Below, piece by piece: positions 1 through 14,169 of a DNA stretch of 64,000 bases. The stretch spans positions 1,612,001 to 1,676,000 of the forward strand of contig JAFKAC010000008.1 in NCBI GenBank assembly GCA_025766275.1. The letters run 5' to 3'. Source of the DNA: Lactarius indigo. Lineage: Eukaryota; Basidiomycota; Agaricomycetes; Russulales; Russulaceae. Each line of letters starts with the position of its first letter. Position 1 is the stretch's first letter. A program made the position numbers and the translations under genes. The notes under the pieces were generated by a model, which worked only from the letters and a program-made list of their open reading frames with translations, was not told the origin of the DNA and did no database searches.

Positions 1-1
1 G

Positions 2-352
2 GCCAAAGATGAGGACAGAGGCGATGCCGATAAAATTAAATTGCCCACTGATGACACACAGATACCACAAGGTGGTCTAGAGGGCACGCGTATGCAGAGC
101 GACAGCCGACGCTGGGAGGTCTGGCTCCTTGGCACGCTCGATGGGGCTTCTCTGTACACAAAAAATGCGGGTGGGGACAAATCTGTGGGAGAAGGTGCGG
201 TGCTGTTGCAGCGGGGTCTGCGTGCGTCAAACCTTGAGTTTGTGGAAGGTGAGATGCGGGTGCTGCAGGACCCACCGTCTGCAGAGTCGGGAAGCTATAC
301 CCGGGAAGGCTGGGCGATCGAGGTGCGGCGGTGGCGGTGGGCGCGGACCTGA
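2..352 (+). CDS. 3' end of an unidentified gene (partial, cut by window edge)
   Basis: A reading frame is open from the first bases of the window to a TGA at 350-352, with no stop in about 116 codons. The deduced C-terminus is hydrophilic at first (DEDRGDAD, TDDTQ) and ends in a Trp/Arg-rich stretch (RRWRWART). It reads like real protein, with mixed charge and no low complexity, but I recognise no family. The next gene starts on the same strand about 110 bp downstream. The minus strand also has an open frame here that reaches the window edge, and a short hydrophobic stretch follows a possible acceptor, so a divergent minus-strand gene cannot be excluded. The sequence to the left would decide. 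The start of the gene is not in the window. Confidence 0.4.
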   Translation, partial: AKDEDRGDADKIKLPTDDTQIPQGGLEGTRMQSDSRRWEVWLLGTLDGASLYTKNAGGDKSVGEGAVLLQRGLRASNLEFVEGEMRVLQDPPSAESGSYTREGWAIEVRRWRWART

Positions 353-465
353 TAACACACTTAAGTTACAAGTAAATAATAATGTATGTAGACGACGCGA
401 CCACGTGGTCAGACAACAAAGAAACAACTCGCGTCGAACAACTCGGACAACTCGCGAGCAATCAA

Positions 466-3426
466 ATGGCCGCAACACCTGCGCCGGCTCAGAAAAACAC
501 AGTCCATTGGGCACCTTCGCCAATTCAGTCGCCACTCTCCGACGCATCATCGACATCTACGACTTCGATTCACTCAACATCGACCCTTCAGTATATCAAC
601 TCGCAACTTGTTTCGCATGGCTTCGCTCTCCCTCCCGGTCTGAGTCTCGACAGTCTCTCGTCTGCAGAGGCAGATGGGGTGACAAAGTGTCTGCTTGCTA
701 TGCTTAGCCAGCGGGTGGTGCGTGATCGGCCGAATCATCCCTGTGTCGTTATCTCCTCCACTGACAAGTGCCGACTGGCGCGTCTCGCTAGGAGGACATG
801 ACGCGCGCCGAAGAACTAACGACAAAACTGCGCACGCTCTCATACGACCATGAACGTCTGCGTTCGATGCACGACTCTGCAAAGGAGACAGCCGACGCTG
901 CAGAGCGGGAAACAGCCGCAGCAAGGGCCAAACTGTCGTGAGTCTCACATTCGCAATTTCCCCTGCTCATGCACACGTACCCATACAACACCTAACCGAC
1001 GATGACGTGGTGGTAGGATCGCCGCACGCGCCCAGCAACAAGCGGAAGCGGCGCACAAGCAGACGACGACCGACCTTCAGCGCGCGCGCTCGTCGCTGCA
1101 GGCCCTGCGCGCCACACACGTCGCAGAGCTTAAGAAGCGCGACAAGGAGATCGAGGCAATGCGCGAGCGCTGGTCCAAGCTGTCCGACTCGCAGCTCAAG
1201 ATTGGCACTTTGCCGAGTGGGATGACTGTCGTCCAGCCGGCGAATGCGCGGGTGCTTGCGCTGGACGAAAGCATGTCGACGGTGGAGAGGGGGAAGGGGC
1301 TCGTTGAGAACGCGCTAGAGGAAGCGGAGAGCGCCTGTACTCGGCTGAGAGACGAGAATGCGGAACTGAAGGGACTCGTTGTGGACTCCACCAACGCGGT
1401 GCGCAAGATCTTGCACAAGGCGGTCACTGCTGACCCCGATGATCACGAATTTGTGTGTGGTTTATTCGTTTTTGTTTCGTTTCTGTATCTTATAAACCTC
1501 GCTGCGCCGTGGCCTCAGCCCCCTCCTTTGGCCAGGAATGATGTTTTCCTGCTTGGGTCTCCCGATGCAGCTTTTGAGCGGCTCAGCAAGCTGCTCACTA
1601 CTCTTCAAGACGCGCTCGCGACGTTGAGGGCTTCCGCGACTCCCGTGTCATCAGGCTCCCACCCGAAGCCACAAATATCGCTCGCAGACCTAGAAAAAAA
1701 GGCGGCCGAGTCGGATGCAAAGGCACACAAATGGGAGATTGAGGAATTGCAGAACACTATAGCGGTGCTCCGTGACGAGCTAAGTGAGCCGTGCTTCCAA
1801 TCTCGAAGAACGTAAGGCTCATTTTCACACGCAGAGAAAGCCAGGGCTGAGAAGAAACCCACACCCACAAGTCGAGTGCGAAGTGCCAAACCCTCTGCGG
1901 CGCATGACGACGTTGCCTCTCACCTTCCTCCAACTGATGAGGTGGAGAGTGCCTCAGCTTTGGCATCTCAGCATGACATGATACAAGACAGCCCCGAGCC
2001 GGAACAGATAATAACCGAGTCACATGTAAGTCACTGTCGTTTCCTCTCATCTTGTGGGTATAGCATTCATGCTCATTTGTTCCAGAATCCCAAGGAAAAC
2101 GAACACAATACGAAGAAGGCAGAAACAATCCCCGCCTCATCGACAACCTTACCAGTTAATCATATCCCCGTGCCAGTGCCAGCACCAGTACCTGGCTCGT
2201 CCCGCCTCTCCCCCCGCAAAACCCGCTCTAAGTCTAAGGGAAAGTTAACCCACAAATCTCCTTTCAAAACGATAAGATCATCAGTATCCGCGAAGCGACT
2301 GGTTTCCGGCTCTCGTCCGAAACGTCTAGCAAACAAGCGAGTGCAGCCATCCTTTGAAACGGAGGTGAAATCTTCGACAGTACCCGCTTCTCTCCTACCC
2401 ACCTCCTTTGTGCTCCCACCCCCTTCGCCAGAGTCCTGCCTCCCACCGCATCCTCCTTCGCTTCTGGCACCATCAGTTCCGCTTCTCTTTCCGTCGACAA
2501 CACCCCCGTTCCCACCACCAGTCCCAGTCCCCTCCTTCACGGAGGAATCGCGTGCACCTGAACTCACTGCCCCAGAGGACGATAATGGATTGACAGAGCC
2601 TCCAGCCCTACCAGCGCCAAGGCCATTCCCACTCGCCAAGCCCCCATCGCGCAACTTTGGGCACGCCTACTCACCCGCCAAGCCGAGCCCACTGAGCCGG
2701 ATCCTCATGCTCGCCGACTCGCCTGAGGGTTCATCGCCACCTCATGCGTCCGCGCTTGGGCCCGTACCCGCACCCGTCTCTCTACCTGCCCTTCTTCCCC
2801 TCGCCCTCGATCCCAAGCCCAACCCGGTGTTTGCGACATCCACCATCTTCGAACCGCCGCCGCAACGAGCACTAGCACCGCCGACAGCGGTGGCGCATGC
2901 CCCGGAACCTTTACACGTTCCCGTTCCCATACCTGCCGCTCCGCCACCTACAGTCGTCTTCAAGCCACCTCCTCCGAGCAGTACCAATGTGCCAGTACCT
3001 GCTCCGCTCCGCACGGGCACAGCCAGTAACACCACCCGCCGACGCGCGTCAAAGCGCACATCTGGCGACGCCGGGCTTGACCCCGAATCCGACACCCCTC
3101 TCAATGCCAATGCCAATCTTACTGCAGACGACGGGGACACGAGGGATCCCCGCGCTCCAGAGAAGGAAAACACGATCAGACGCCGGCTCAGGGGGCCTGC
3201 CGCCGTTGCCACCAAGAACAAGAAACCTGCGTCGGTGAACGGTGCGTCATCTGGAACTGGTCCCGTGCGGAAGATCACCACGGCACCGAGATTAGTGGCC
3301 TCTACTGAGCCGGTGGTAGAGCCTGGTAGGGCGGGTGGGGCGGCAAGCAGATTATTGGCCGCTGCTTCTGCCGCTGCTGGTCGAGGCGAGACGGGTACGA
3401 CGAACGGTCCACGGCGCAGTTCATAA
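466..3426 (+). CDS. ADIP/SSX2IP/Msd1-like coiled-coil protein with long proline-rich tail
   Basis: About 865 residues in six exons: 466-717, 792-937, 1017 to about 1465, about 1571-1783, 1835-2025 and 2086-3426. The N-terminus has a YINSQLVSHGF motif followed by a helical block and then long heptad-type coiled coils (TRAEELTTKLRTLSYDHERL, and from about residue 130 AELKKRDKEIEAMRERW). This is the layout of the afadin/alpha-actinin-binding (ADIP) family. That family includes human SSX2IP and fission yeast Msd1, which anchor microtubule minus ends at spindle poles, and the Aspergillus NIMA-interacting protein TINA. The last 450 residues are Pro/Ala/Ser-rich, with basic patches (SPRKTRSKSKGK), and look disordered. 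The exon 3-4 junction is uncertain because the two possible donors (GTGGTT, GTTTAT) are both poor. The family call is good; the microtubule role is inferred from homologues. Confidence 0.75.
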
Positions 3427-4776
3427 ATAGTGCTGGACCTACCGCAGGAGGGCCCGTGCGTCCGTGTCATGACTCGGGTAGCACGGGATAGTATGATTTG
3501 GTCATCGTTCTGATTTTGGAGATGCGTGACTGAGCCCTTGTACTGTATCAGAATTGATCGATTGATCCTAGGCTCTATGGTGTCCCGTGTAGGAAATAAC
3601 ACTCACGACAAAACGTGATAGGGATAGATTGTGCGACATTTTGTACATACAACCAAGGCGACACAGGTTGTCGTGGTACTAAATTAAAAGCATCTAAGCA
3701 CATCTTGAAGCACTATAGGAACAAATGTTGACAGCGGCAGGCACTGGCAACTAAATGGATCTCACGGTAGTTGGGACCCGGAAAATACTGTACTGTACGT
3801 CGAAAGACTCACTTTAGGATAGCCAACTTTTGGCCAAACCAAGTCCAAAACATTCGGTACTGACCCCAGGTTCGTGCTCAAGGAGCGTCAGCGGGCAAGC
3901 AGACAGACCCAATGTCGCGCCGCCAGCCATCATTTTTTTTTCTCAACCAATACAGTACCTCACCAGCACATCACGCAAAGTCTCCCCCACAAAGTTTTAT
4001 GGGACATCAAGCATCCAGTTCGAATTGCAAACACATCGCTCGTGGCCCTGATACTCTGCGATGTCATTTTTTTGCCATCAACTCATGCTGATAGGCACCC
4101 ATGGCAGTTTCCTCATAACTACTGTATCCTGTAAACATCGAGATTTAAAAAGCTGCGGGTTCCTGAGCTGAGCGCCAGTAGACCACTCACGTGCTGACTC
4201 AAACCTGGTATTTACATCAATCAAGATTTACATACCAAGGATCCGAGCTTGATCCTATCCAGAAATACGGGAATACAAGCTAGACCTAATCTTGAGTACA
4301 GTATCATGTGCAAAAGTTGGGGGTGACCAACTTGTGGGGTGTAATGTAACTTGAATGAGCCACCATGTTCTTCGAGTGAACTGTCACGGTCTTGGTCAAT
4401 CTCAATGACTACGTCACCTTTGACTGTCCTTGCATCGATTGCGGCGTTTCGGGGTCGTGTAAAAACAAGCACAAAAAGGTTGGTTAACAGAAATCGTCGA
4501 GTGTGGTTATCCTGTGCCAGCATTAGATCCTGAAAAATTTAGTAATCAAAGCACTACTAGAAAGTCCAACCCCAGATTTGGATTTGGAGACAGCCGTGGT
4601 TTGGTGACTAGGTTTTTCAGGCATTGTGTAGTTACCGCGATAAGCAGGATCAATCGACACAGCTTGGTGAGAATTTGTGCACCAAATCGTTGGAATATAA
4701 TTACATTATTGATTGATTCAGATCGTCGCATCTAGTTAAATCACGTAGTCCCGCTTCCTTGATTGGAATTCGGAGA
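3427..4776. other. Intergenic, no gene seen
   Basis: About 1.35 kb between the convergent ADIP-like gene (+) and the FAD monooxygenase (-). It is AT-richer than the genes, has no open frame longer than about 100 codons, and no frame shows protein-like composition. Several copies of the short motif TACTGTA/TACAGTA occur (near 3785-3795, 3953, 4113 and 4293). It presumably holds both 3' UTRs. Confidence 0.6.
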
Positions 4777-7185
<2,409 letters not shown>

Positions 7186-7532
7186 GGAGCTAGTAAACAA
7201 CGGAGTCAGGAGCAGAAAAGGAGTGGGAGTGGGGATGAATGGCAGGTCGAGAGTTGGAAATCGGGCGGATTTTATAGTGACAGAACAACCGGCACGGAAC
7301 ATCAACGGGTTATGCGCCCGGATGAAAGCGACTTTTGAGCGCGGAGCTCTCTGCCCAATAGCAGACACATTAGGCAATCATTTATCAAGTTGTCACATGA
7401 ACAGGAGGATCAGGAGGATGAGGCTCAATGAAGTCTCACGATTTCCAAAGCTCAAGAGAACCAAGAAGGGTTTGTTACAAACGAAGGCGCGGTGAGCGGA
7501 GATATGGAATGACATAATTTTTTAATGATCAG
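7186..7532. other. Promoter of the FAD monooxygenase and 3' flank of POLD4
   Basis: 347 bp between two minus-strand genes. The open frame of monooxygenase exon 1 extends upstream of 7185 on the minus strand to 7377, but that extension (many Pro, Phe and Leu residues) does not look like part of the enzyme, and the family normally starts just before the GxGxxG motif. No further gene is seen. Confidence 0.5.
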
Positions 7533-8273
7533 CTAGACCTCATCATACAAAACGTTTTGAATTAACCGCGCGTCCTCGCTGCCTTCTTTCGTCATCAAGA
7601 TCTCTCGAACCTATAGATGCAAGCGTGTGAGACGGGATCTGAATAAGGTTGAGAAGCACGACTGGACTTTCCTCCACAGGTGGGTTCAACCCGAGAGCTG
7701 ACGCACGTTCCCACCGCTCCATCCGCGTAACGCCGATGCACGGGCCGTATTCATACGACCTAGATTACGAGCGAAGCGTGTAACCAACCAAACCAGAGTA
7801 AACACAGACAATACGTACAGGTCAAAGATGCGCAGGATGTGGTGTACTGGTGACTGATCCTTGGCATGTACTGTACCGCGGACACATTCTCTGTCAGGCG
7901 AAACTTTTAAAGCATATCGGCACAACCACAAACCGGGTTGGATGTGTCCCATCTTCGCTCGTGCCAAACCATACGCCTTGTTCCAGCGTGGATCCTCGGT
8001 GTCCAACCTCTCTCGTTCCAACTCCTCGGACATTTCTTTCGCCTTTTCGTGCTCCGGTTCTGTATCGGGTTCATACTTGCGTTTCCCGCCGATACGGATG
8101 GGTGTGACTGTGGAAGGTTCTGCAGGAGACACCGCAGATTTCCCTTTGAGACTGTCTTTGGCACCGGTGCTGCCACTGCGCTTCGCAGAAGCAAAGGATA
8201 GCGTGCCCTGCCGTAAACTACTAGATCTTGTTGGGTCCCGGGCCTTAACGGAGTTGGACTTTTGGGGTGCCAT
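7533..8273 (-). CDS. POLD4: DNA polymerase delta subunit 4 (POLD4/Cdm1 family)
   Basis: Small accessory subunit of replicative DNA polymerase delta. Four exons splice to about 183 residues. The C-terminal half carries the family signature: HHILRIFDLSYEYGPCIGVT, then RMERWERASALGLNPP and a VREILMT tail. The N-terminus is basic and disordered and contains QGTLSF, which resembles a PCNA-binding PIP box (QxxLxxF) and fits the known PCNA contact of the subunit. The start at 8271-8273 is preferred to an ATG seven codons upstream because the MAPQKSNSVKAR start resembles homologues; this is not certain. The introns are short and canonical (for example GTACGT..CTAG inside the conserved block). The gene shares its upstream region with a tRNA gene and with ALG5 on the other strand. 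Confidence 0.88.
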
Positions 8274-8380
8274 GGTCGTTGTAGTTAGAGTCACAGTGAG
8301 ACGTGTGGTTGTTGTTGGAATGCTGAATTCTGTGATTATCCCACTCCCGTCTGATGTAAGCGAAAGGATACTTGCTGTAC

Positions 8381-8454
8381 GGCCGACTAGCTCAGTTGGT
8401 TAGAGCGTCGTGCTAATAACGCGAAGGTCTTGGGTTCGATCCCCACGTTGGCCA
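8381..8454 (+). tRNA. tRNA-Ile (anticodon AAT)
   Basis: A 74-nt cloverleaf without intron. The acceptor stem GGCCGAC (8381-8387) pairs with GTTGGCC (8447-8453, one G-T pair) and the discriminator base is A at 8454. The D arm is TAGCTCAGTTGGTTAGAGC, which doubles as the A box. The anticodon loop CTAATAA gives AAT (isoleucine). The T arm contains GGTTCGATCCC, the B box. The CCA end is not encoded, as expected in a eukaryote. It lies between the divergent POLD4 and ALG5 genes. Confidence 0.96.
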
Positions 8455-8458
8455 TAAG

Positions 8459-8466
8459 TTTTTTTT
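8459..8466 (+). terminator. RNA polymerase III terminator of the tRNA-Ile gene
   Basis: A run of eight T residues starts five bases after the tRNA end, which is the standard Pol III stop signal. Confidence 0.9.
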
Positions 8467-8574
8467 CGGCTGACAGTTGATTTGATTCACACGACACGTC
8501 GTCCAAGCGACCGCGTGTTGACGCCGTCATTTCTTTCCCACCCATGCCTCTGGGCTAAGGCAATTGTTGTGCTC

Positions 8575-9845
8575 ATGGACCAAACTCAATTTCTTTATGC
8601 GGCATTGGTCGCACTTCTCGCGGGGTTGACACTAGTGAGTATATTGCCAATGAGGGGAGAGAGCGTGGACACGATGACCACCAGAATCATCCTTGTTCTT
8701 AGAGCCGTGGGCCGTCCATATCGACGTGCGCCGAGGCGAAGACGAACATTCATGGGTGCAGCACGATAAATGCTGCGTTACTGATCCCTTCCACATCTAT
8801 GCTATCCTCTCACACGGATACTCATGTTTCGCTCTCAGGCATACGTCGCTCTCCTCGCGTGGACACCCCTGCCACTCTATGAACTTCCATCAGAAAAACG
8901 ATATCGCACTCCCAAAGACCCTGAAACACTTCGTCAACTCCCTTCCATTCATGATACTGCCTCCCTGGACCTCAGTGTTATCATACCTGCATACAACGAA
9001 ACCAAGCGTCTCCCGTCGATGCTCTCATCCACCCTCGAACACCTTGCGTCATTCCCTAAACGCTCCTTTGAGATCCTCATCGTAGACGACGGCTCCTCCG
9101 ATGGCACCGCCGCCACAGCTCTCAAGCTCGCGGGTGAAGACTACCCAAATGCGGACATCCGTGTCGTGCAGCTCGAGCGCAACCGCGGTAAGGGCGGTGC
9201 TGTGCGTCACGGCATGCTGCATGCCCGCGGGCGCCGACTCCTGATGGCCGACGCAGACGGCGCTAGCCGCTTCGCAGACGTTGAACTGCTGCTCGAAGCG
9301 CTGGACGCTCTTGTGCCCGCAGACAGCGACGCACCGGCAGTTGTAATCGGCAGCCGCGCTCACCTCGTCAAGACGGAGGCAGTTGTTAAGGTTCGTTGCC
9401 CGTTCCTCTCCCCTCCTTCGAGCGGTCCGCTCTCGGGCTTGTTCGCCCGCGCACCAATGAAGTTCTGACGCCCAAGAAACACCCTCAGCGGTCCGTCCTG
9501 CGCAACTTCCTCATGTACGGCCTGCACACCGTGCTGCGTATCGCGGGTGTCGGCCACGTGAGCGACACCCAGTGCGGGTTCAAGCTGTTCTCGCGCGGCG
9601 CCGCCCGCGAGCTCTTCCCGCGCCAGCACCTCGCGACATGGATCTTCGATGTCGAACTCTTGCTACTCGCCAAGACGTTGGGCATTCCCGTTGCCGAGGT
9701 GCCCGTCACGTGGCACGAGGTCGCAGGGAGCAAGCTCAGCGTTGTGCGGGATTCACTGCAGATGCTGCGAGACTTGTTGATCCTCCGCGCGAATCAACTA
9801 CTAGGGCGGTGGGAGACGAGGGAGGACAGGCCTAAAACGGATTGA
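8575..9845 (+). CDS. ALG5: Dolichyl-phosphate beta-glucosyltransferase
   Basis: Makes dolichyl-phosphate-glucose from UDP-glucose on the ER membrane; this is the donor for the terminal glucoses of the N-glycan precursor. Exons 8575-8634, 8839-9390 and 9489-9845 give about 322 residues. The N-terminal hydrophobic segment (FLYAALVALLAGLTL plus YVALLAW) is the single membrane anchor. The GT-A/GT2 fold is clear: LDLSVIIPAYNETKRLPSML, then EILIVDDGSSDGT, then RNRGKGGAVRHGM, then LLMADADGASRF with the metal-binding DxD, and later VSDTQCGFKLFSRGAA and WIFDVELL. The first intron (204 nt) is long for this window, so a small extra exon there is possible. The gene functionally complements STT3 at 39-41.8 kb, but the two are not linked as a cluster. 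Confidence 0.94.
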
Positions 9846-12663
9846 TGGCCAGAGGCTGGCACCTCACTCTAGAGTCAAGGGCGACATTACTCATTTATTT
9901 TGCTTCTTCGAAGCTAGACTTGCTGTAACTCATACTCTCGTATTCGACTTTCTACCCCAAACGTAAACGCGTGAATCTTGAACCTTGAAGTGTCACTGGA
10001 GTTGTCGCAACCCAAGTCTGTAAGAATTTGGTGATATAAAATAAACGGCATGTCGAAGTCTCAACCTTTTCTCATACGCCTGCCACTGTGAGCAACCGTT
10101 GCGATCGTCGAGGTCGGACGCGATCGGAACCCCCACCGTAGGTTGTCACAGGGTCGTTGGTACCAGCGTAATACGGCCAAAGAAAGATGGACGTCGGCCG
10201 CGAAGGTGTTTCACGGCAGCAGCGGAAACCAGGGTTCAGGTCCTCAGTGGAGGATATATTACACTGCTATGAGAGGCGGCAATACAATATACGCCCAGCC
10301 ACTTATCGTTACGCAAAGTAAAGCTTAGGGGCACTTAAAGGGGAGGCTGCAAAGAAATCTGCGTACCGTTCGCAGACGTTTCTTTGTTAACGCGCGCTTT
10401 CCTCTTTACACTCAACAGATGGCGCTTCTGGCGTTGACATGCCAGCAAGAAAAGACGTGGTCCGAGGGATGATAAAGGTGGTACAAGACTCGACGAGATA
10501 CCCCAGTGTCGGACATTGAACGTTGAATGTGCAAAATCGCATCCTAGCATTCACGCTGTGGCTTCATGTGTCAGTATCAGATGTTAATCTGAACATAAGT
10601 AGCAAGTACGAAAATCGAGCCGCATCGCGGGCTCCCAGTAGGTCGCACGTTGCATATGCTCGCAAACTGATGCCAAGTGTTGTCAAAGTTCGAGACAGTG
10701 CATGGGGACATAGAAGGGGGACCATGTTAGCGGCGATGCCTCGGGAGGTGCAGTCGTGACCGGCCGGAACCAGAATACGTAAATGAAAATGGATCAATGC
10801 CGTCCAAACGAAAAGAAAAGGAGGGTCGTCGGCGAACGTCGAACTTTCGAACGACGGCTTTGGACCGGACCTCGCATCACATCGTCGGAGTTTTCCATGT
10901 GCTTTCTTTCCTTGTCTAGTAACTTACAATTCACCGCGGTGGGCTTACGAGCGCACCAAAGACGCTGACCGCTTTCTTCGGCTTCGGAAGCGGATCGCAA
11001 CGAGGACGATGTGATCCTGTGCGATCAAGCGTGCGGCCCCTCCACGATTTGATGGGACCAATGAGGGCTGTGGGCACATACCAGTCTGGTTTCACCACCA
11101 CACCATCATCACATTAAAAATAAATAAAAATAGACACGTTCAAACATCGTGGAGATGACGAAAGCTTCGGTGTTTTGCGAATTCGAACTTGTGCCCTGAC
11201 GACAGTAGTGCAGTATCGTACTGCACTGCCTTCCTTGCCGCCTTCTAGTTCGCGTCTAGATGCTCTTATCGTGTGCTTCGTTGATACTGACACTTTGGGT
11301 CAACCCTCGGACTACGACCCGAATTCCTCCCACCCCCGACCCACCTCGAGCGCATGTGTCCCCCTCAGAAAGCCTTCTCGATTCCTGCGAATACCGAGAA
11401 TTTGTCCAATTTCACCCCCGTGATCGCATCGCTCTCGTTCTTTCTGGCGAACACCACTCAACTGCCGAAATTATTACCGTGATGCAGATAGGGGCGGGAT
11501 CTCAAAATGGTGCGGCGCTGTCTGCCAGCAAGGTGTGCTGGAAGCGCGTGGCTGGCGGCGCCTGATAGCCGACGTTAGGCGGCGGCATTGCAGGTGGTCG
11601 GGCCTAATGCCGCATCTCCACAGTTTAAGGAGAACGACCTGATGGAAATTGCTCTATCATGACAGCTGAGCTCATTTTCCAAGGCAGTGGCTTTGGAATG
11701 TATGTCGCTCTCTCCTCCCCGTCCAGGGCTGTCTGTAATCTTGTCGCAGCGATGGTTCTGCGTGGCCTGTCGTCCCATTCGTCGGATATCACAGTCAGCC
11801 TCGTTTTGTGATCGCAGCATTGAATTTCCGTGCCAAGCACGTACACATCAAAACCGCGTTTCTTGACTCCTTCCCAGAAAGTGGGCTTCGAAGTACCTCT
11901 GCGTGGCACAAAGAGGCTGTATTCAGTTTTCAGGACGTCCTGTTCTGGTGCGGCGTTTCTTTGTGATGGCTCCAAGGCAAAGGCACCGCAGCCAGAGCAC
12001 TAAATATTTGAACTGACTCTTTGAAGCCGCCTTTCACTTCCACGAACTGCCTGCAAACACATTACAAGTTCCACTGACACGCTGTTCGCCTCTTCTCATT
12101 CCCTCACGCATTGCCAGTTCATTAGAGCCCCATCTGTGATGAGACGTTTTTGGGTTTTTCCTTAGTTCCGCTGTAGTTCCGTGAACCAGGTATTGCGCGT
12201 ATGGCATGGCTGTCCACTGCCCACGTCTCCGTCAAGCATACTAACCCAAAGTCGTACAATTTTCCTTTTTTACTGCTGACTAAAATACCGAATTAGGCCC
12301 AAGGGGCCACAGCGCCCCATCGTCTTCCATAGTCGGGTGGTGATGCTGCGCAGGTAGTGACTTCTCTGCTCGCCTCGTACCCGCTGTGCTTGATGTGACA
12401 TGCACGCGTTGTGCCTTGGATGGTAAGCTTGTCTACAATCATTCACGGGCCCTTCGACTCATGGATCACTCGAGGCGCAAGGTCCGAGAACTAGTTTTCG
12501 AGTCGCCCGAGATTCTGTCACCCGGTTCATAGTGCCGCGACAGTATAAAATATGTCGCAGCTTCTCAATCGTCAGGCGTAACTCGCAACTTAGCTCCCTC
12601 CATTTCATTCCTGACTATTTCTCCTCTCCTGACGAATTCGTTCCCCCACATAATCACCTGACC
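9846..12663. other. Long intergenic region, no confident gene
   Basis: About 2.8 kb with no frame I can defend. A minus-strand frame at 11625-11975 has a protein-like stretch (KPTFWEGVKKRGFDVYVLG) that vaguely recalls a PIN/NYN-type fold, but it is short and ends without partner exons, so at best it is a relic. The rest is low in coding signal. The last few hundred bases are presumably the promoter of the membrane-protein gene that follows. Confidence 0.45.
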
Positions 12664-13765
12664 ATGTCTAGCTGCTCGGGTCTTATTAACCCTAATCCAG
12701 ATCTAGCAGGCATTGGGGTAAGCCTACGCGTTTCTGACTCGGACCTCTGAACTCAGCACTCACCGCTAATCGCCCCAGACTCGCATTAATTTCTACGCGA
12801 CGATACTCCTAATTTCCCTTATACCCGAACACAAGATCACAACGGAGCTTTTGGATGGGTTATATGAAAATGCTGTCTTCTATGGGCTCGCCCTCGTCCT
12901 CACTGCCGTAATCCAAACTCTGCAGCATCAGCTGGACTTGTATCATGCCATATTCGTCATGCAAATCATATTCTCCCTCGATTTCGTCTACTCATATGGT
13001 ACGGGTCGTATCCATTCAGGGATCACTTTCGCGGCACTGACGAGGTACGATAACGCAGGCATGAGGAGGTTCTTCCAGTCTTCCAGGAACCCATTGCGCG
13101 CGACTCTTGTCATTGCGGTTCAAATGTTCTCTACTGCGGTGTTTACCGTCTGGTTGTTATGTGTGTGGGCACAAAACAGCCATTTTGGATCGCAACCAGA
13201 TTGCAACCACCTTGTGAAATATGTCCTCTTTTTTGCCAGCGTCCACGCGACCGCAACCTGGTTGCGGACACTCTTCATTGTCGGCATCGTCTTTGCCGCA
13301 TGCTCGCTCTTATTCAAGTTCAGCACAATCGTCTTTGTTCAGGCCGGAGCATCTTGAACAGCCTTTGAGTCATGTACCCGATGTAAAGCAAAATGACGTT
13401 GGTGGGAAGTCAATCTACAAATCTTGCTGCAAATATTTCACTGCGGGGTGTGTTTCCCCGACTGAGTCACTATCTTTATAAATTTAACTCTGTTTATTAG
13501 ATCGGCGGTATATGGGGTAGCAACCTTAGAACTAATGGTACGTTGTATTCCAACCTCGGGAAAGGCACGCTCATACAGATGTTACCAGGTCCAGCGCAAC
13601 CGAGAAAATATCGGGCCTGGCGAAGGCCAATGGGGGTTTGGTCAAATTGTCTCACTGATTCTGATTTTGCAATGTGTTGTTGATATCGCGGTGGCTATTT
13701 GTAAGTGGTGGAAGAGAAGTCCTTGCGAGGACCCTGAAGGGTATCCAGGTGGGACGGCTCACTGA
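12664..13765 (+). CDS. Multi-pass membrane protein of unknown function (Agaricomycete family)
   Basis: The product starts MSSCSGLINPNPDLAGIG and, after a 61-nt intron (12718-12778), continues TRINFYATILLISLI. About six hydrophobic segments follow (FYGLALVLTAVIQTL, AIFVMQIIFSLDFVYSY, TAVFTVWLLCVW, LFIVGIVFAACSLLF and others). Further exons give SAVYGVATLELMVQRNRENI (13505 onward, with an intron at about 13537-13587) and EGQWGFGQIVSLILILQCVV, ending at a TGA at 13763-13765. I recognise this N-P-D-x-x-G-I-G ... W-x-F-G-Q pattern from many uncharacterised Agaricomycete proteins with no assigned function. The junction between about 13340 and 13504 is unresolved: I could not find a clean donor, so the reading may contain another small exon or a defect. 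Confidence 0.7.
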
Positions 13766-14169
13766 GGCCTAATGAGGACATCGAGTTGCAGGTGACCCGT
13801 GCAGAGCGCGGAGCACCCAAGTACTGTTACTTGTACTGTATTTATATGAGCATCGCGGAATTGCACTAGCATCGCAGACACTTGCCGAACGGGATATGAG
13901 CCGTGACTGTCATCATCCTTTCTGACGTTATCCTTATTTTTCTTCCCTGTCTACTCTACGCCATCTAATCCATACCCACGTCTTCGTCATCGGGGCGGCG
14001 AAATGCCCAGCGTCACTGTTTTGCCTCCATCACCTCCTACAACCTTCCCCTCGTCATCCACTTCTGCGCCTTCCAGTCTGTCTTGTTTCTTTCGCTCCTT
14101 TCATCCCCCCATTCCTGCTGATCGTTCTACGCAGCCTTACCCAACGGATCCCCGAGGCCCTTCGAGGAC
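13766..14169. other. Intergenic, promoter region of the deubiquitinase gene
   Basis: 404 bp. It contains CT-rich stretches just upstream of the next start codon, common in fungal promoters, and two TACTGTA-like motifs near 13822-13837. No gene is seen. Confidence 0.5.

Noticed and set aside
2742..3602. 286-codon minus-strand frame antisense to the ADIP-like gene
   Set aside because: It is the complement of the proline/alanine-rich tail. Its Gly/Ala/Arg-rich low-complexity product is a composition shadow, and the sense strand has matching splice sites.
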